A stretch of 64,000 nt of DNA, taken from Winogradskyella sp. PG-2 (GTDB taxonomy: Bacteria > Bacteroidota > Bacteroidia > Flavobacteriales > Flavobacteriaceae). Positions 23,630 through 31,533 of this stretch are shown here, piece after piece (positions within the stretch are counted from its first letter, which is position 1; each line of letters starts with the position of its first letter). The translations under genes and the position numbers were made by a program. Where the stretch lies: assembly GCF_000828715.1 (NCBI RefSeq), contig NZ_AP014583.1, forward strand, positions 2,416,001-2,480,000. Direction: 5' to 3'. The notes under the pieces are model-generated. The model searched no databases, was not told the DNA's origin, and was given only the letters and a program-made list of their open reading frames with translations.

Positions 23630-23752
23630 AACGGTCTCGGCTATGAACAGTTGGGGATTTTATGCCCCAACTTTTCGATTTAGTACCGAACTTTGTTTTT
23701 TATTTATAGTTTCGTTTTATCACTTTCACCCCAATTGTCTATAGCCAATGTT
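23630..23752 (-). repeat. attC-like palindrome, site 21
   Basis: Arms GGCTATGAACAGTTGGGG and CCCCAATTGTCTATAGCC. Inner inverted pair TATGCCCCAACTTTTCG is partly re-used by the outer arm, so two alternative folds are possible. No close twin in the window. Confidence 0.7.
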
Positions 23753-23770
23753 AGCTGCTACCTTTTTTAT

Positions 23771-24847
23771 TCAAGAAGTAGTCATTTCGGTTACTTTTTT
23801 CCCGTTAAATTTCCAAAGTCCATTCTTGCCTCCAAACCAAATATTTTCTTTGGAATCTCCAATTATAAATAAAATCCTATCATAAGTTTTTCCTTTTTCG
23901 TCTTGGAATGCCGTAAAATGATTTCCGTCAAAAGTTGATAATTCTGTTATTCCACTGCCTAACCAAAGTTTACCCAATTTGTCTTGGTAAATCCAACGGA
24001 CATTATTGTTCTCAAACCCGTCTTTGGTTTTATAATAAGAAGTAAATTTTTTACCATCATATTTGTCAAGTCCACCATCTCGACTTCCGTGTGTACCAAT
24101 CCAAATGTTTCGATTTTTGTCACAGAATGCAACTCTTACGAAGTTATCACTTAATTCTTTATCGTAATGAGTGAACTTTTCTCCGTCAAAAACGCTTACG
24201 CCACCGTGACTTAAAGATGTAAACCAAATGTTGCCTTTTAAGTCCTCAATAATACTCAAAACGATATTATGTTGCAAGCTATCTTCGTATACTTTACCAA
24301 TATTTGATAAGTGTTGGGTAAATGATTTTCCATCATATTTATAAACACCTTGACCATTAGTTCCGAACCAAAAATTTCCTTTTGAATCTTCCAAAATTGA
24401 CATTACCTGATTTGGATTTATAATTGGGTACATTTTATCAAGCCAATTGCTGGAACTGCTTTGTTTTGGAATGTCTAAATGTGAAAATGTTTGTCCATCA
24501 AATTTGCAAATTCCACTTGTTGTACCAAACCATAAATTTCCTTCTGTATCTTCGGTAATACAGGATATGTCATTTTCGCATAGCCCATTATCTGTTGTGT
24601 AGTTTTTAACTGATTCGCCATCGTACTTAAAAACTCCGTTTCCTCTGCTTCCAAACCATAAGTTTCCTTTACTATCTGTTAATCCACAATAAAATCCTTT
24701 TTCGGGAAGTGGAATTTTGATAATACTTTCATTTTCTATTATTTGGCTTGAAATATCTTTCTCGTTCTTTTTTTTATTCTGTCCATCGCAAGAAGCAACT
24801 ATCAAAGTTAAAATCAGTAAGAATGCTTTCTTAATTAAATATTTCAT
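23771..24847 (-). CDS. Two-component-regulator propeller (Reg_prop) lipoprotein (358 aa)
   Basis: Periplasmic or surface beta-propeller. Lipobox VASC (Cys20) in the leader; then at least six repeats of about 45 residues, each with the Reg_prop hallmark GNLWFGT or a variant (for example SKGNLWFGSRGNGV, TEGNLWFGTTSGI, SKGNFWFGTNGQGV, NRNIWIGTHG, LGKLWLGSG, KENIWFGG) and the partner strand KYDG+. In hybrid two-component sensors such repeats form the sensory part. Here there is no membrane helix, kinase or DNA-binding domain after them, so this is a stand-alone propeller. Ligand unknown. Termini GTTAGCTGC/GCAGCTAAC. Confidence 0.8.
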   Translation of the reverse strand: MKYLIKKAFLLILTLIVASCDGQNKKKNEKDISSQIIENESIIKIPLPEKGFYCGLTDSKGNLWFGSRGNGVFKYDGESVKNYTTDNGLCENDISCITEDTEGNLWFGTTSGICKFDGQTFSHLDIPKQSSSSNWLDKMYPIINPNQVMSILEDSKGNFWFGTNGQGVYKYDGKSFTQHLSNIGKVYEDSLQHNIVLSIIEDLKGNIWFTSLSHGGVSVFDGEKFTHYDKELSDNFVRVAFCDKNRNIWIGTHGSRDGGLDKYDGKKFTSYYKTKDGFENNNVRWIYQDKLGKLWLGSGITELSTFDGNHFTAFQDEKGKTYDRILFIIGDSKENIWFGGKNGLWKFNGKKVTEMTTS

Positions 24848-24869
24848 TTCGTTTTTTTAGGTTGCAGCT

Positions 24870-24992
24870 AACGTGTTTGTGTATGATTTGTGGCGTTTTC
24901 AAGCACTTAATTTAGTAAATAAAAACCGAATAGAAAATCCGCGAGGATTTTCATAAGTAGGCGAGAACTAGCCATTAATTATACACGGTGTT
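24870..24992 (-). repeat. attC-like palindrome, site 22 (GTGTATGAT type, integrase-proximal)
   Basis: Arms GTGTATGATTTGTGGCG and TAGCCATTAATTATACAC; inner hairpin GAAAATCC-GCGA-GGATTTTC. Closest site to the integrase, and still well formed, as expected if new cassettes enter at this end. Confidence 0.8.
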
Positions 24993-25004
24993 GCCAGTAG
25001 TTTT

Positions 25005-26315
25005 TTATTTATCTATTATTTCCTTTTTCGTAATATCCTTTTTGATTGTTTTCTTTTTCTGTTTAGAAATAACTTTTGCTCTTTCTACAATCAATTCTTC
25101 AAGAGGTTTTTCAGGTATTTCGAGTACAGTATATTCTTCTCCAAATAAATCTTTAAAAATATTCTTAAACTCTTCAGTTTTTCTTAATTCAGTGAATAAA
25201 GGCCAAGTCATATAATTTTCTTTATTAACCTGTCCATCAGAACCTATTTTCTTCATTAAAGCAAAACATTCCTCAAAATCATCATTTAAAGTCAAATGCG
25301 CTAATTTGAAATTATCACTACTTGCACTCCAATCTTTTGAGTTAATAATTTCTTTCGCTTTCTTTTTATCTTTTTGAAGATATTTTGACAGTGATTTGTT
25401 TACAGTAAAGACATTACTTATTGAATCATTGAAGTGTTTTGTTTGAGAACAAGAGAAATCAAGCATTATATCGGCTAACTTGTATTGTTTGTTTGTCATT
25501 AATTCATAACAAGTTTCATTCAATTTATCGTCTGCGGATTCTAAATCCTCTTTTATTAACTTTCTCCAAAGAGTATGAGTTAATTTTGTTGCTATTTCAT
25601 ATAAACATTGATAAGATTCATTAAAGTAATCTAATGGGACTGATAGTTTTTCATTGACTTTAATATCTCCAATTTCACATTTATTTTCGTTACAGACTTT
25701 TACGTATTGTGAAGAAACAATTCCATCACAATGGACAAATAAGTTTCTTCTTTCGGTAATTTCAATAAATTTCTGCCATATTGGTAATTTCTTTCTTAAT
25801 GTCATTGATAATTTAGATTCTAAATATTCAAAATGAGCACTATGACTTTTTCTTAATACAGTTTCTACTTCTTTTTCAATAACATATTCACGAGCATCTC
25901 CAATAGAATCAAATTCCACTAATTGCGAGAAATTTATTGTTCTTTCAGAGTTATTTAAGTATTCTGGTTGTAATTCAAATAAAATTCTTAATAAGCGATT
26001 TAAAAAAGCATCGTATTGAGATATTAAAGAGACAAATAAACTTTCTGGAATTATTTTTGCTGCTAAAAGCGACGTTTCAGCATTTTTGGTAAGGTTTTCA
26101 TACAATCTATGTTTTTCATAATCGATTGCAAATGCTTTTTTTCCTTTTTCATCTTCTACCTCTTCAACATTTTCTTTCATAAACTTGACTCTTTTTTCGT
26201 TAGCCCTTTTTTGGTAAGGATTTAGAAGTAATAAAGTCATTGGATACGTGTCTTTTATCGAATCAATATGTCTAATAAATTGATGTAAATTTTCGTGTAA
26301 TTTTTTTCCTTTCAT
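25005..26315 (-). CDS. HEPN-motif protein, first cassette next to the integrase (436 aa)
   Basis: All-helical protein with the HEPN ribonuclease signature R-N-x(3)-H at residues 190-195 (ERRNLFVHCDG), preceded by a typical first helix (LFVSLISQYDAFLNRLLRI, about 94-112). HEPN domains with this motif commonly act as RNases in toxin-antitoxin and phage-defence systems. The C-terminal 200 residues are helical and repeat-like, perhaps for binding or regulation. A lysine-rich tail (SKQKKKTIKKDITKKEIIDK) ends the protein. No antitoxin gene accompanies it. Cassette termini GTTGCCAGT/ACTGGCAAC match, the latter lying directly at the attI-like site. Confidence 0.65.
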   Translation of the reverse strand: MKGKKLHENLHQFIRHIDSIKDTYPMTLLLLNPYQKRANEKRVKFMKENVEEVEDEKGKKAFAIDYEKHRLYENLTKNAETSLLAAKIIPESLFVSLISQYDAFLNRLLRILFELQPEYLNNSERTINFSQLVEFDSIGDAREYVIEKEVETVLRKSHSAHFEYLESKLSMTLRKKLPIWQKFIEITERRNLFVHCDGIVSSQYVKVCNENKCEIGDIKVNEKLSVPLDYFNESYQCLYEIATKLTHTLWRKLIKEDLESADDKLNETCYELMTNKQYKLADIMLDFSCSQTKHFNDSISNVFTVNKSLSKYLQKDKKKAKEIINSKDWSASSDNFKLAHLTLNDDFEECFALMKKIGSDGQVNKENYMTWPLFTELRKTEEFKNIFKDLFGEEYTVLEIPEKPLEELIVERAKVISKQKKKTIKKDITKKEIIDK

Positions 26316-26368
26316 AAATTTTGTTAGTAGAATGTTGATTTTTACGGAATGATTTTTAAATTACTGGC

Positions 26369-26412
26369 AACAATTGGATATACGTATTAACTATATCCAC
26401 ATTATATGTTGA
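26369..26412 (-). other. attI-like insertion site between integrase and first cassette
   Basis: This 44-base segment between the right terminus of the first cassette (ACTGGCAAC) and the integrase stop lacks the long palindrome seen at all other boundaries. On the minus strand it ends in ATCCAATT followed by the core GTTGCC, and contains a short inverted repeat GGATATA/TATATCC around GTTAATACG. Asymmetry, shortness and location beside the recombinase gene are what an attI would show. Extent into the integrase gene cannot be told. Confidence 0.55.
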
Positions 26413-27540
26413 CTAAGATAACAAATCTTTTATACCCGAAAAGGTACTGTTTGCAACATGGGTATATATTTCTGTTGTTTTAGTAGAACTGTGTCCCATA
26501 AGCAATTGGATATGTCTAAGATCGGTTCCGTTTTCCAGAAGATGGGTGGCGAAACTGTGCCTGAGCATATGTGGTGTCACTTTTTTATGGATTCCCGCCT
26601 TTCTAGCTGCAGATTTCACGATATTTAGAACACTAGAGGCACTATATTTTCCTCGCATTTGACCTTCAAAAAGATAATTTTCAGGTCGATATTTTTTATA
26701 ATAAATCCTTAGGTCTTTCAAAAGATTAGGACTCAAAACCGTAATCCTATCTTTATTGCCTTTTGCACTTTTTACGGTAATCACCATACGCTTACTATCA
26801 ATATCCTTTGTCTCGAGATTTAAGATTTCACTGCGTCGAAGCCCAGAAGAGTAGAGTAGTCCTACGATGCATTTGTGTTTTATATTATTGGTGCAATCGA
26901 TTATACGTAAAATCTCTTCTTTTGATAGGACATCAGGAAGCAACTTCTTTTTTCTTGGTCTCTCAATAGAGTAAAAACGGTTTGGCATACCAAGTACGGT
27001 TTCATAATAGAATTTTATGCTATTGATTGAAAGATTCACCTGCGAATTAGAAAGACCATCCTTAATAAGAAGCTGAAGGTATTTCCTTATGTCCAGATCG
27101 TTAATTTCGCTAAGTTCTTTATCCTTGTAATAGTTAATAAACGACTCAAAGCTCGATACATAATTTTTAACGGTATTTGCCGAATATCTTTTTAGTTCAA
27201 GTTTAAGAAGGTAAGACTCAGGACAGCCTCTATATCCTTTCTCAAGATTCCGTTTCCTATATTTGTCGAGCTTAATTACAGGATTATCCTCATTGACAAC
27301 CTTTTCTTGAAAGAAGTAGTTACCATTTACCCAAGCTACACCATGAAACGTTTTGAATATTAGATCAAGATTAGTTTTAAGATTAGGAAGATAGTACATA
27401 CCAAACTCACCACTCCATGATATATTCGGAAGACCTTCTGTGAGAGCCTGGAGAACCTTATCAGAATTGAACTGGATACCAATGCATTTATTCTGATTTA
27501 TCAGAAGATGTTTTAGAGTTATACTTTTATTGAGTTCCAT
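26413..27540 (-). CDS. Tyrosine recombinase, putative integrase of the cassette array (375 aa)
   Basis: Site-specific DNA recombinase. After a Bacteroidota-type N-terminal extension (residues 1-105) come a SAM-like core-binding domain (about 110-195) and the catalytic domain with Arg235 (SSGLRRSE), Lys260 (SAKGNKDR), His324-x-x-Arg327 (TPHMLRHSFATHLL), His350 (MGHSS) and nucleophile Tyr359 (IYTHV). The box-2 sequence resembles XerC/XerD and integron integrases, but the 20-30-residue insertion that IntI proteins carry before box 2 (around ALPDALxRKYP in IntI1) is absent: RPENYLFEG leads straight on. The gene points towards the cassettes, unlike class 1 integrons. An inverted repeat lies in its upstream region. 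Confidence 0.85.
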   Translation of the reverse strand: MELNKSITLKHLLINQNKCIGIQFNSDKVLQALTEGLPNISWSGEFGMYYLPNLKTNLDLIFKTFHGVAWVNGNYFFQEKVVNEDNPVIKLDKYRKRNLEKGYRGCPESYLLKLELKRYSANTVKNYVSSFESFINYYKDKELSEINDLDIRKYLQLLIKDGLSNSQVNLSINSIKFYYETVLGMPNRFYSIERPRKKKLLPDVLSKEEILRIIDCTNNIKHKCIVGLLYSSGLRRSEILNLETKDIDSKRMVITVKSAKGNKDRITVLSPNLLKDLRIYYKKYRPENYLFEGQMRGKYSASSVLNIVKSAARKAGIHKKVTPHMLRHSFATHLLENGTDLRHIQLLMGHSSTKTTEIYTHVANSTFSGIKDLLS

Positions 27541-27584
27541 CTTTTTTTTGTCAAATTATATAATTTTAAAAACTTAACCGTACT

Positions 27585-27607
27585 TTATTCGAATAGCTTT
27601 CGAATAA
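27585..27607. promoter_or_regulatory. Inverted repeat between integrase and divergent zinc-ribbon gene
   Basis: Perfect nine-base inverted repeat TTATTCGAA/TTCGAATAA with a five-base loop in the 88-base divergent region. Its position suits a shared operator. On the integrase side TATAATTTG, close to the Bacteroidota -7 consensus, lies between it and the start codon. Confidence 0.4.
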
Positions 27608-27628
27608 TATACACTTAAGTTAAAAAAA

Positions 27629-28012
27629 ATGAGAAGATTATATCAAAATTGCCTGAATTGTGGCAAAGAACTAAAGGGAAGATCGGATAAAAAGTACTGC
27701 GATTCACTTTGCAAGAGCTCTCAACAGTATCAAAAAGCCAAAGAAGAACCAGAACGATTTTACAATAAGGTGGACAACCAATTAAGGATGAACCGCAGAA
27801 TATTAAAAGAGTACAATAAAGCAGGAAAGGCTGTTATCAGAAAAACGATCTTGATTAAAGATGGGTTTGACCCAAATTTCTTTACTCATTATTGGAAGAA
27901 CAAAAAGGGAGATGTTTATCTGTTTGTCTACGAATATGGGTTTCTGAAAAGAACTGAACGCAACATAGAGAAATTGGTGCTCATAAAATGGCAGGATTAC
28001 ATGTCGAAATAG
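27629..28012 (+). CDS. Zinc-ribbon protein divergent from the integrase (127 aa)
   Basis: Function unknown. N-terminal zinc ribbon formed by CLNCGKEL and KKYCDSLCK (cysteines at about residues 8, 11, 24 and 28), followed by a basic helical part and a C-terminal strand-rich domain (KGDVYLFVYEYGFL). The ribbon resembles those that read DNA or RNA features in small Bacteroidota proteins. It shares an 88-base divergent promoter region with the recombinase, so it may regulate or assist it, though no functional link is shown by sequence. It lies outside the cassette boundaries. Confidence 0.65.
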   Translation: MRRLYQNCLNCGKELKGRSDKKYCDSLCKSSQQYQKAKEEPERFYNKVDNQLRMNRRILKEYNKAGKAVIRKTILIKDGFDPNFFTHYWKNKKGDVYLFVYEYGFLKRTERNIEKLVLIKWQDYMSK

Positions 28013-28149
28013 ATATATATTTTTTTTTGAATTAAAAGATGTAATGTTTAACCACAACATCAAACTGCATACGATTTGCATACGTAAGTGCAAACGTTTT
28101 TGTAAAATTAATAGCTGGGAAAGCTTATAAATAGGGAGTTGAAGTTTCA

Positions 28150-28201
28150 ACCTTCGAACTCATAACCCGAAGGTCACTGGTTCGAGTCTAGTTTCCGCTA
28201 C
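28150..28201 (+). tRNA. 3' half of an initiator-type tRNA (CAT anticodon), probable integration scar
   Basis: From the anticodon loop CTCATAACCC on, the sequence follows an initiator tRNA: variable region AAGGTC, T-arm ACTGG-TTCGAGT-CTAGT with normal pairing, and acceptor strand TTCCGCT plus A. Upstream, no D-arm (GCTCAG...GAGC) or intact 5' acceptor strand is found, and bases before the loop form an abnormal long stem (ACCTTCG/CGAAGGT). A truncated copy starting at the anticodon loop is what tyrosine-recombinase integration into a tRNA gene leaves at one island end. Confidence 0.5.
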
Positions 28202-28205
28202 AAAG

Positions 28206-28236
28206 AAAAGTCTTTCATTTAATGAAAGACTTTTTT
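28206..28236 (+). terminator. Rho-independent terminator after the tRNA remnant
   Basis: Stem AAAAGTCTTTCA against TGAAAGACTTTT followed by further T, directly behind the tRNA 3' end; it was presumably the terminator of the original tRNA gene. Confidence 0.75.
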
Positions 28237-28247
28237 AGTTTTATGCA

Positions 28248-28706
28248 ATGAATGATAACTTAACAAATGAATTCTTTGGAATAGGTATCCAAAATAGTAA
28301 AACACCTAAGAATCTCGGTGTATTATGGAGATCCGCTCAAAACCTTGGAGCTAGTTTTATTTTTACTATAGGAAATCGGTATGCTAAGCAAGCATCAGAT
28401 ACTCACAATGCAGTGAAATCAATGCCCTATTTTCATTATGACACATTTGATGATTTTTTTAATAATTTACCAAAAGGCGCACGATTAGTTGGAGTAGAGC
28501 TAACAGAAAACGCTGAGTCTTTAGAAACATTTAATCATCCAAGACGCTGTGTCTACTTGTTAGGTGCTGAAGACCATGGTTTATCAAAACAAGCTATTGA
28601 TAAGAGTCATTTTTTAGTAAAATTTCAATCGCATTTAAGTCTTAATGTTTCTGTTGCTGGCAGTATTGTGATGTATGATAGAGGAATTAACAAACCAAGG
28701 TCGTAA
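28248..28706 (+). CDS. TrmH/SpoU-family RNA 2'-O-methyltransferase (152 aa)
   Basis: AdoMet-dependent ribose methyltransferase of the SPOUT class with the trefoil knot. Motif 1 is N-x-G-x-LWRSAQNLGA (about residues 20-35), motif 2 VYLLGAEDHGL (about 104-114), motif 3 LNVSVAGSIVMYDR (about 132-145). The length matches the minimal single-domain form that lacks the ribosomal-RNA-binding N-terminal domain, so tRNA is a likely substrate, but this cannot be fixed. First gene of ordinary chromosome after the tRNA scar. Confidence 0.85.
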   Translation: MNDNLTNEFFGIGIQNSKTPKNLGVLWRSAQNLGASFIFTIGNRYAKQASDTHNAVKSMPYFHYDTFDDFFNNLPKGARLVGVELTENAESLETFNHPRRCVYLLGAEDHGLSKQAIDKSHFLVKFQSHLSLNVSVAGSIVMYDRGINKPRS

Positions 28707-28711
28707 CTTTG
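28704..28711 (+). promoter_or_regulatory. Candidate -7 element for era
   Basis: TAACTTTG matches TAnnTTTG; its first three bases are the stop codon of the upstream methyltransferase gene. It lies 17 bases before the era start. Confidence 0.35.
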
Positions 28712-28727
28712 CAATAAATTATATTGT

Positions 28728-29609
28728 ATGCACAAAGCAGGTTTTGTAAATATTATTGGTAATCCTAACGTTGGTAAGTCCACGTTGATGAATGCATTTA
28801 TAGGTGAAAAATTATCTATAATTACATCTAAGGCACAAACCACAAGACATAGAATACTTGGTGTTGTAAATGGTGAAGATTTTCAGGTTATTTTAAGCGA
28901 TACACCAGGAATAATAAAACCAGCGTATGAGTTACAAGCTTCAATGATGGACTTTGTAAAGTCAGCTTTTGAGGATGCAGATGTGTTGATTTATATGGTT
29001 GAGATTGGAGAAAAAGAGCTTAAAGATGAAGCATTTTTTAAAAAAATCACTAATTCAAAAATTCCAGTTTTACTACTCTTAAATAAGATTGATAACTCTA
29101 ATCAAGAACAATTAGAAGAACAGGCTGAACTTTGGCAAAGCAAAGTGCCAAATGCGGAGTTTTATCCTATTTCGGCTTTAAACGGCTTTAATGTTCAGAA
29201 TGTATTTGATAGAATTATAGAATTATTACCAGAATCTCCAGCATTTTATCCTAAAGATCAACTAACAGACAAACCAGAACGATTTTTTGTTAATGAAGCT
29301 ATTAGAGAAAAAATCTTAATGCACTACAAAAAAGAAATCCCTTATGCAGTTGAGGTAGATACTGAAGAGTTTTTTGAGGAAGACACTATTATAAGAATGC
29401 GTTCGGTAATTATGGTAGAGCGCGAAACCCAAAAAGGAATTATTATTGGTCATAAAGGTTCTGCTTTAAAAAGAGTAGGTGTAGAAGCTCGAAAGGACTT
29501 AGAAAAATTCTTCGGAAAACAGGTACATTTAGAATTATATGTTAAGGTGAATAAAAACTGGAGAAGTAACGAAAGACAGTTGAGACGTTTTGGTTATAAT
29601 CAACGGTAA
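28728..29609 (+). CDS. era: GTPase Era
   Basis: Essential GTPase that binds the 3' end of 16S rRNA during 30S ribosome maturation. G1 GNPNVGKST (about residues 11-19), G2 region around TTRHR, G3 DTPG (about 60-63), G4 NKID (about 121-124), then the C-terminal KH domain including IIGHKGSALKRVG with the GxxG loop. 293 residues is the usual size. The last ten bases overlap the convergent broken gene on the other strand. Confidence 0.97.
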   Translation: MHKAGFVNIIGNPNVGKSTLMNAFIGEKLSIITSKAQTTRHRILGVVNGEDFQVILSDTPGIIKPAYELQASMMDFVKSAFEDADVLIYMVEIGEKELKDEAFFKKITNSKIPVLLLLNKIDNSNQEQLEEQAELWQSKVPNAEFYPISALNGFNVQNVFDRIIELLPESPAFYPKDQLTDKPERFFVNEAIREKILMHYKKEIPYAVEVDTEEFFEEDTIIRMRSVIMVERETQKGIIIGHKGSALKRVGVEARKDLEKFFGKQVHLELYVKVNKNWRSNERQLRRFGYNQR

Positions 29610-30100
29610 CTTCTAAGCGTGTCTTTCATAAATCTTTGTAGTTTATACATTTCTGGTTTCCCTTTAGTTTTAACCATTCTTCCTGCAATGTATAGTACAA
29701 ACCAAATTAATACCATAAAAAATGTTAGTAATAATTGTATTGAATAAGAATTTCCTAAAGTTACATTGGTATATGTCCATATTCCGAAACAAATAAAAAG
29801 ACCTGCTACTATAAAGTGAAAAAACATAAACATAGTCCAGACGGTTGGATTAGGCCCATAAAGCCCATGAACAGTTGCACTTTTATTGTTTTTTTCGTTA
29901 ATCTCTAAATGCAATTGAGGTGACCAAAAATGTTAAGATTGCTTCGGGAATTTTATAAATACGTGGTCATCTATCCTCGAAACAATAAAATCTGATTGGG
30001 AGGTTTTAGTTTTTTCAAATTCTTTTAAAAGTTTTTCATTGACGGTATCTATGTCAAACTTAAAACGTGGTCTTAAATCGATTTCATTAGAAAGCTCCAT
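29600..30100 (-). pseudogene. Two-helix membrane protein gene interrupted by an in-frame TAA
   Basis: The ATG at 30100 opens MELSNEIDLRPRFKF and runs to TAA at codon 56 (29933-29935) after FPKQS. Directly after the stop and in the same frame the protein resumes with HFWSPQLHLEINE, then two membrane helices (about residues 77-97 and 108-128 of the joined product) and ends TLRSYR. From memory, intact flavobacterial relatives carry a continuous RFPK-x-QHFWSPQLHLEI segment, so the stop probably replaces a glutamine (CAA to TAA). A downstream ATG at 29914 could still yield the C-terminal 104 residues. Function of the family is unknown. Confidence 0.7.
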
Positions 30101-30162
30101 AATGCATTGTAACTGACTTCAATTTACATATTTTCTTTTAATCTATTTCTAAGATTAAACAC

Positions 30163-30170
30163 TACCTTTG
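30163..30170 (+). promoter_or_regulatory. Promoter -7 element for der
   Basis: TACCTTTG fits TAnnTTTG, placing transcription start near 30176. It lies upstream of the der start at 30213 and overlaps an apparent TTG start at 30168, which argues that the longer reading is not used. Confidence 0.5.
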
Positions 30171-30212
30171 CAAACGCTTACGGGATATGTAATGCAGATT
30201 AAATATAAGAAT

Positions 30213-31517
30213 ATGGGAAATATAGTTGCTGTTGTAGGAAGACCAAATGTTGGAAAGTCAACGTTTTTTAATCGTTTAATTAAAAGACGAGAGGCTATTG
30301 TAGATGCTGTTAGTGGTGTTACAAGAGATCGTCATTATGGAAAAACAGACTGGAATGGAAAAGAATTTTCCTTAATAGACACAGGAGGTTATGTTGTAGG
30401 TAGTGATGATGTTTTTGAAGCTGAAATAGATAAACAAGTTGAGCTTGCTATTGATGAAGCAGATGCCATTATTTTTATGGTAGATGTAGAATCTGGTATT
30501 ACTGGCATGGATCAAGATGTTGCTAACCTACTTCGTAAAGTGAAGAAGCCTGTCTTTTTAGTGGTAAATAAAGTAGATAATAATAAACGTGCTGAAGATG
30601 CTGTAGAGTTCTATTCTCTCGGATTAGGAGATTATTTTACTGTAGCAAGTATTAACGGAAGTGGTACAGGTGATTTGTTAGATGCTGTTGTTGAGGCTTT
30701 ACCAGAAGTTGAAGAGGTTGAAGAAGAAGAATTACCTAGGTTTGCTGTTGTAGGGCGACCAAATGCCGGTAAATCATCATTTATTAATGCCTTAATAGGT
30801 GAAGATCGCTACATTGTTACAGATATTGCAGGTACTACAAGAGATTCTATAGATACTAAGTACAACCGTTTTGGTTTTGAGTTTAATTTAGTGGATACGG
30901 CTGGTATTCGTCGTAAAGCAAAAGTTAAAGAAGATTTAGAGTTTTATTCTGTAATGCGAAGTGTTAGAGCTATAGAACACTGTGATGTGTGTCTAGTTGT
31001 TTTAGATGCTACACGTGGTTTTGATGGTCAGGTACAAAATATATTTTGGTTGGCAGAACGCAACAGAAAAGGTATCGTAATCTTAGTTAATAAATGGGAT
31101 TTAATAGAAAAAGAGACCAAAACGGCTAAAGAATTTGAAAAACACATTCGTAGTCAAATAGCTCCTTTTACAGATGTTCCTATTGTTTTTATTTCGGTAT
31201 TGAATAAGCAACGTATTTTTAAGGCTATAGAAACTGCTGTCGAGGTCTATAAAAATAGAACGAAGCGTATTAAAACAAGTGTTCTAAATGATACCTTATT
31301 ACCAATAATTGAGCACCAACCACCTCCAGCTTATAAAGGTAAATTTGTAAAAATAAAATACATTATGCAGTTGCCAACTCCGCAACCGCAGTTTGCTTTT
31401 TTCTGTAATTTACCGCAATATGTTAAGGACCCTTATAAACGATTTTTAGAAAATCAATTAAGAGATCATTTCGATTTTAATGGTGTTCCAGTCAGTGTGT
31501 ATATCAGAAAAAAATAG
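30213..31517 (+). CDS. der: GTPase Der (EngA)
   Basis: Double GTPase needed for 50S ribosome assembly. The first domain starts directly with [10 protein letters not shown] (about residues 8-17), with DTGG and NKVD; the second has [10 protein letters not shown] (about 181-190), DTAG and NKWD; a KH-like domain closes the protein. I start it at 30213 ([12 protein letters not shown]), since Der proteins begin a few residues before G1. Followed 16 bases later by a secreted adhesin, probably a separate unit. Confidence 0.97.
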   Translation: MGNIVAVVGRPNVGKSTFFNRLIKRREAIVDAVSGVTRDRHYGKTDWNGKEFSLIDTGGYVVGSDDVFEAEIDKQVELAIDEADAIIFMVDVESGITGMDQDVANLLRKVKKPVFLVVNKVDNNKRAEDAVEFYSLGLGDYFTVASINGSGTGDLLDAVVEALPEVEEVEEEELPRFAVVGRPNAGKSSFINALIGEDRYIVTDIAGTTRDSIDTKYNRFGFEFNLVDTAGIRRKAKVKEDLEFYSVMRSVRAIEHCDVCLVVLDATRGFDGQVQNIFWLAERNRKGIVILVNKWDLIEKETKTAKEFEKHIRSQIAPFTDVPIVFISVLNKQRIFKAIETAVEVYKNRTKRIKTSVLNDTLLPIIEHQPPPAYKGKFVKIKYIMQLPTPQPQFAFFCNLPQYVKDPYKRFLENQLRDHFDFNGVPVSVYIRKK

Positions 31518-31533
31518 TACTTTTAGTCTTGCT

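Noticed and set aside
1020..24992. MITEs or REP elements spread between genes
   Set aside because: The pairing of sequence across each gene unit rather than only within each palindrome, the shared orientation of all genes, and the adjacent recombinase fit cassette recombination better; no target-site duplications are seen.
1..26412. CRISPR array
   Set aside because: The repeats are 121-190 bp, palindromic and divergent, separated by whole genes of 0.07-5 kb, with no cas genes.
28111..28201. A complete tRNA gene
   Set aside because: A degenerate acceptor-like AGCTGGGAAA occurs at about 28113, but it needs a two-base insertion, and there is no D-arm; the anticodon stem is abnormal.
30168..30212. 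Longer Der start (TTG at 30168)
   Set aside because: It overlaps the -7 element TACCTTTG and adds residues not expected before the G1 motif.
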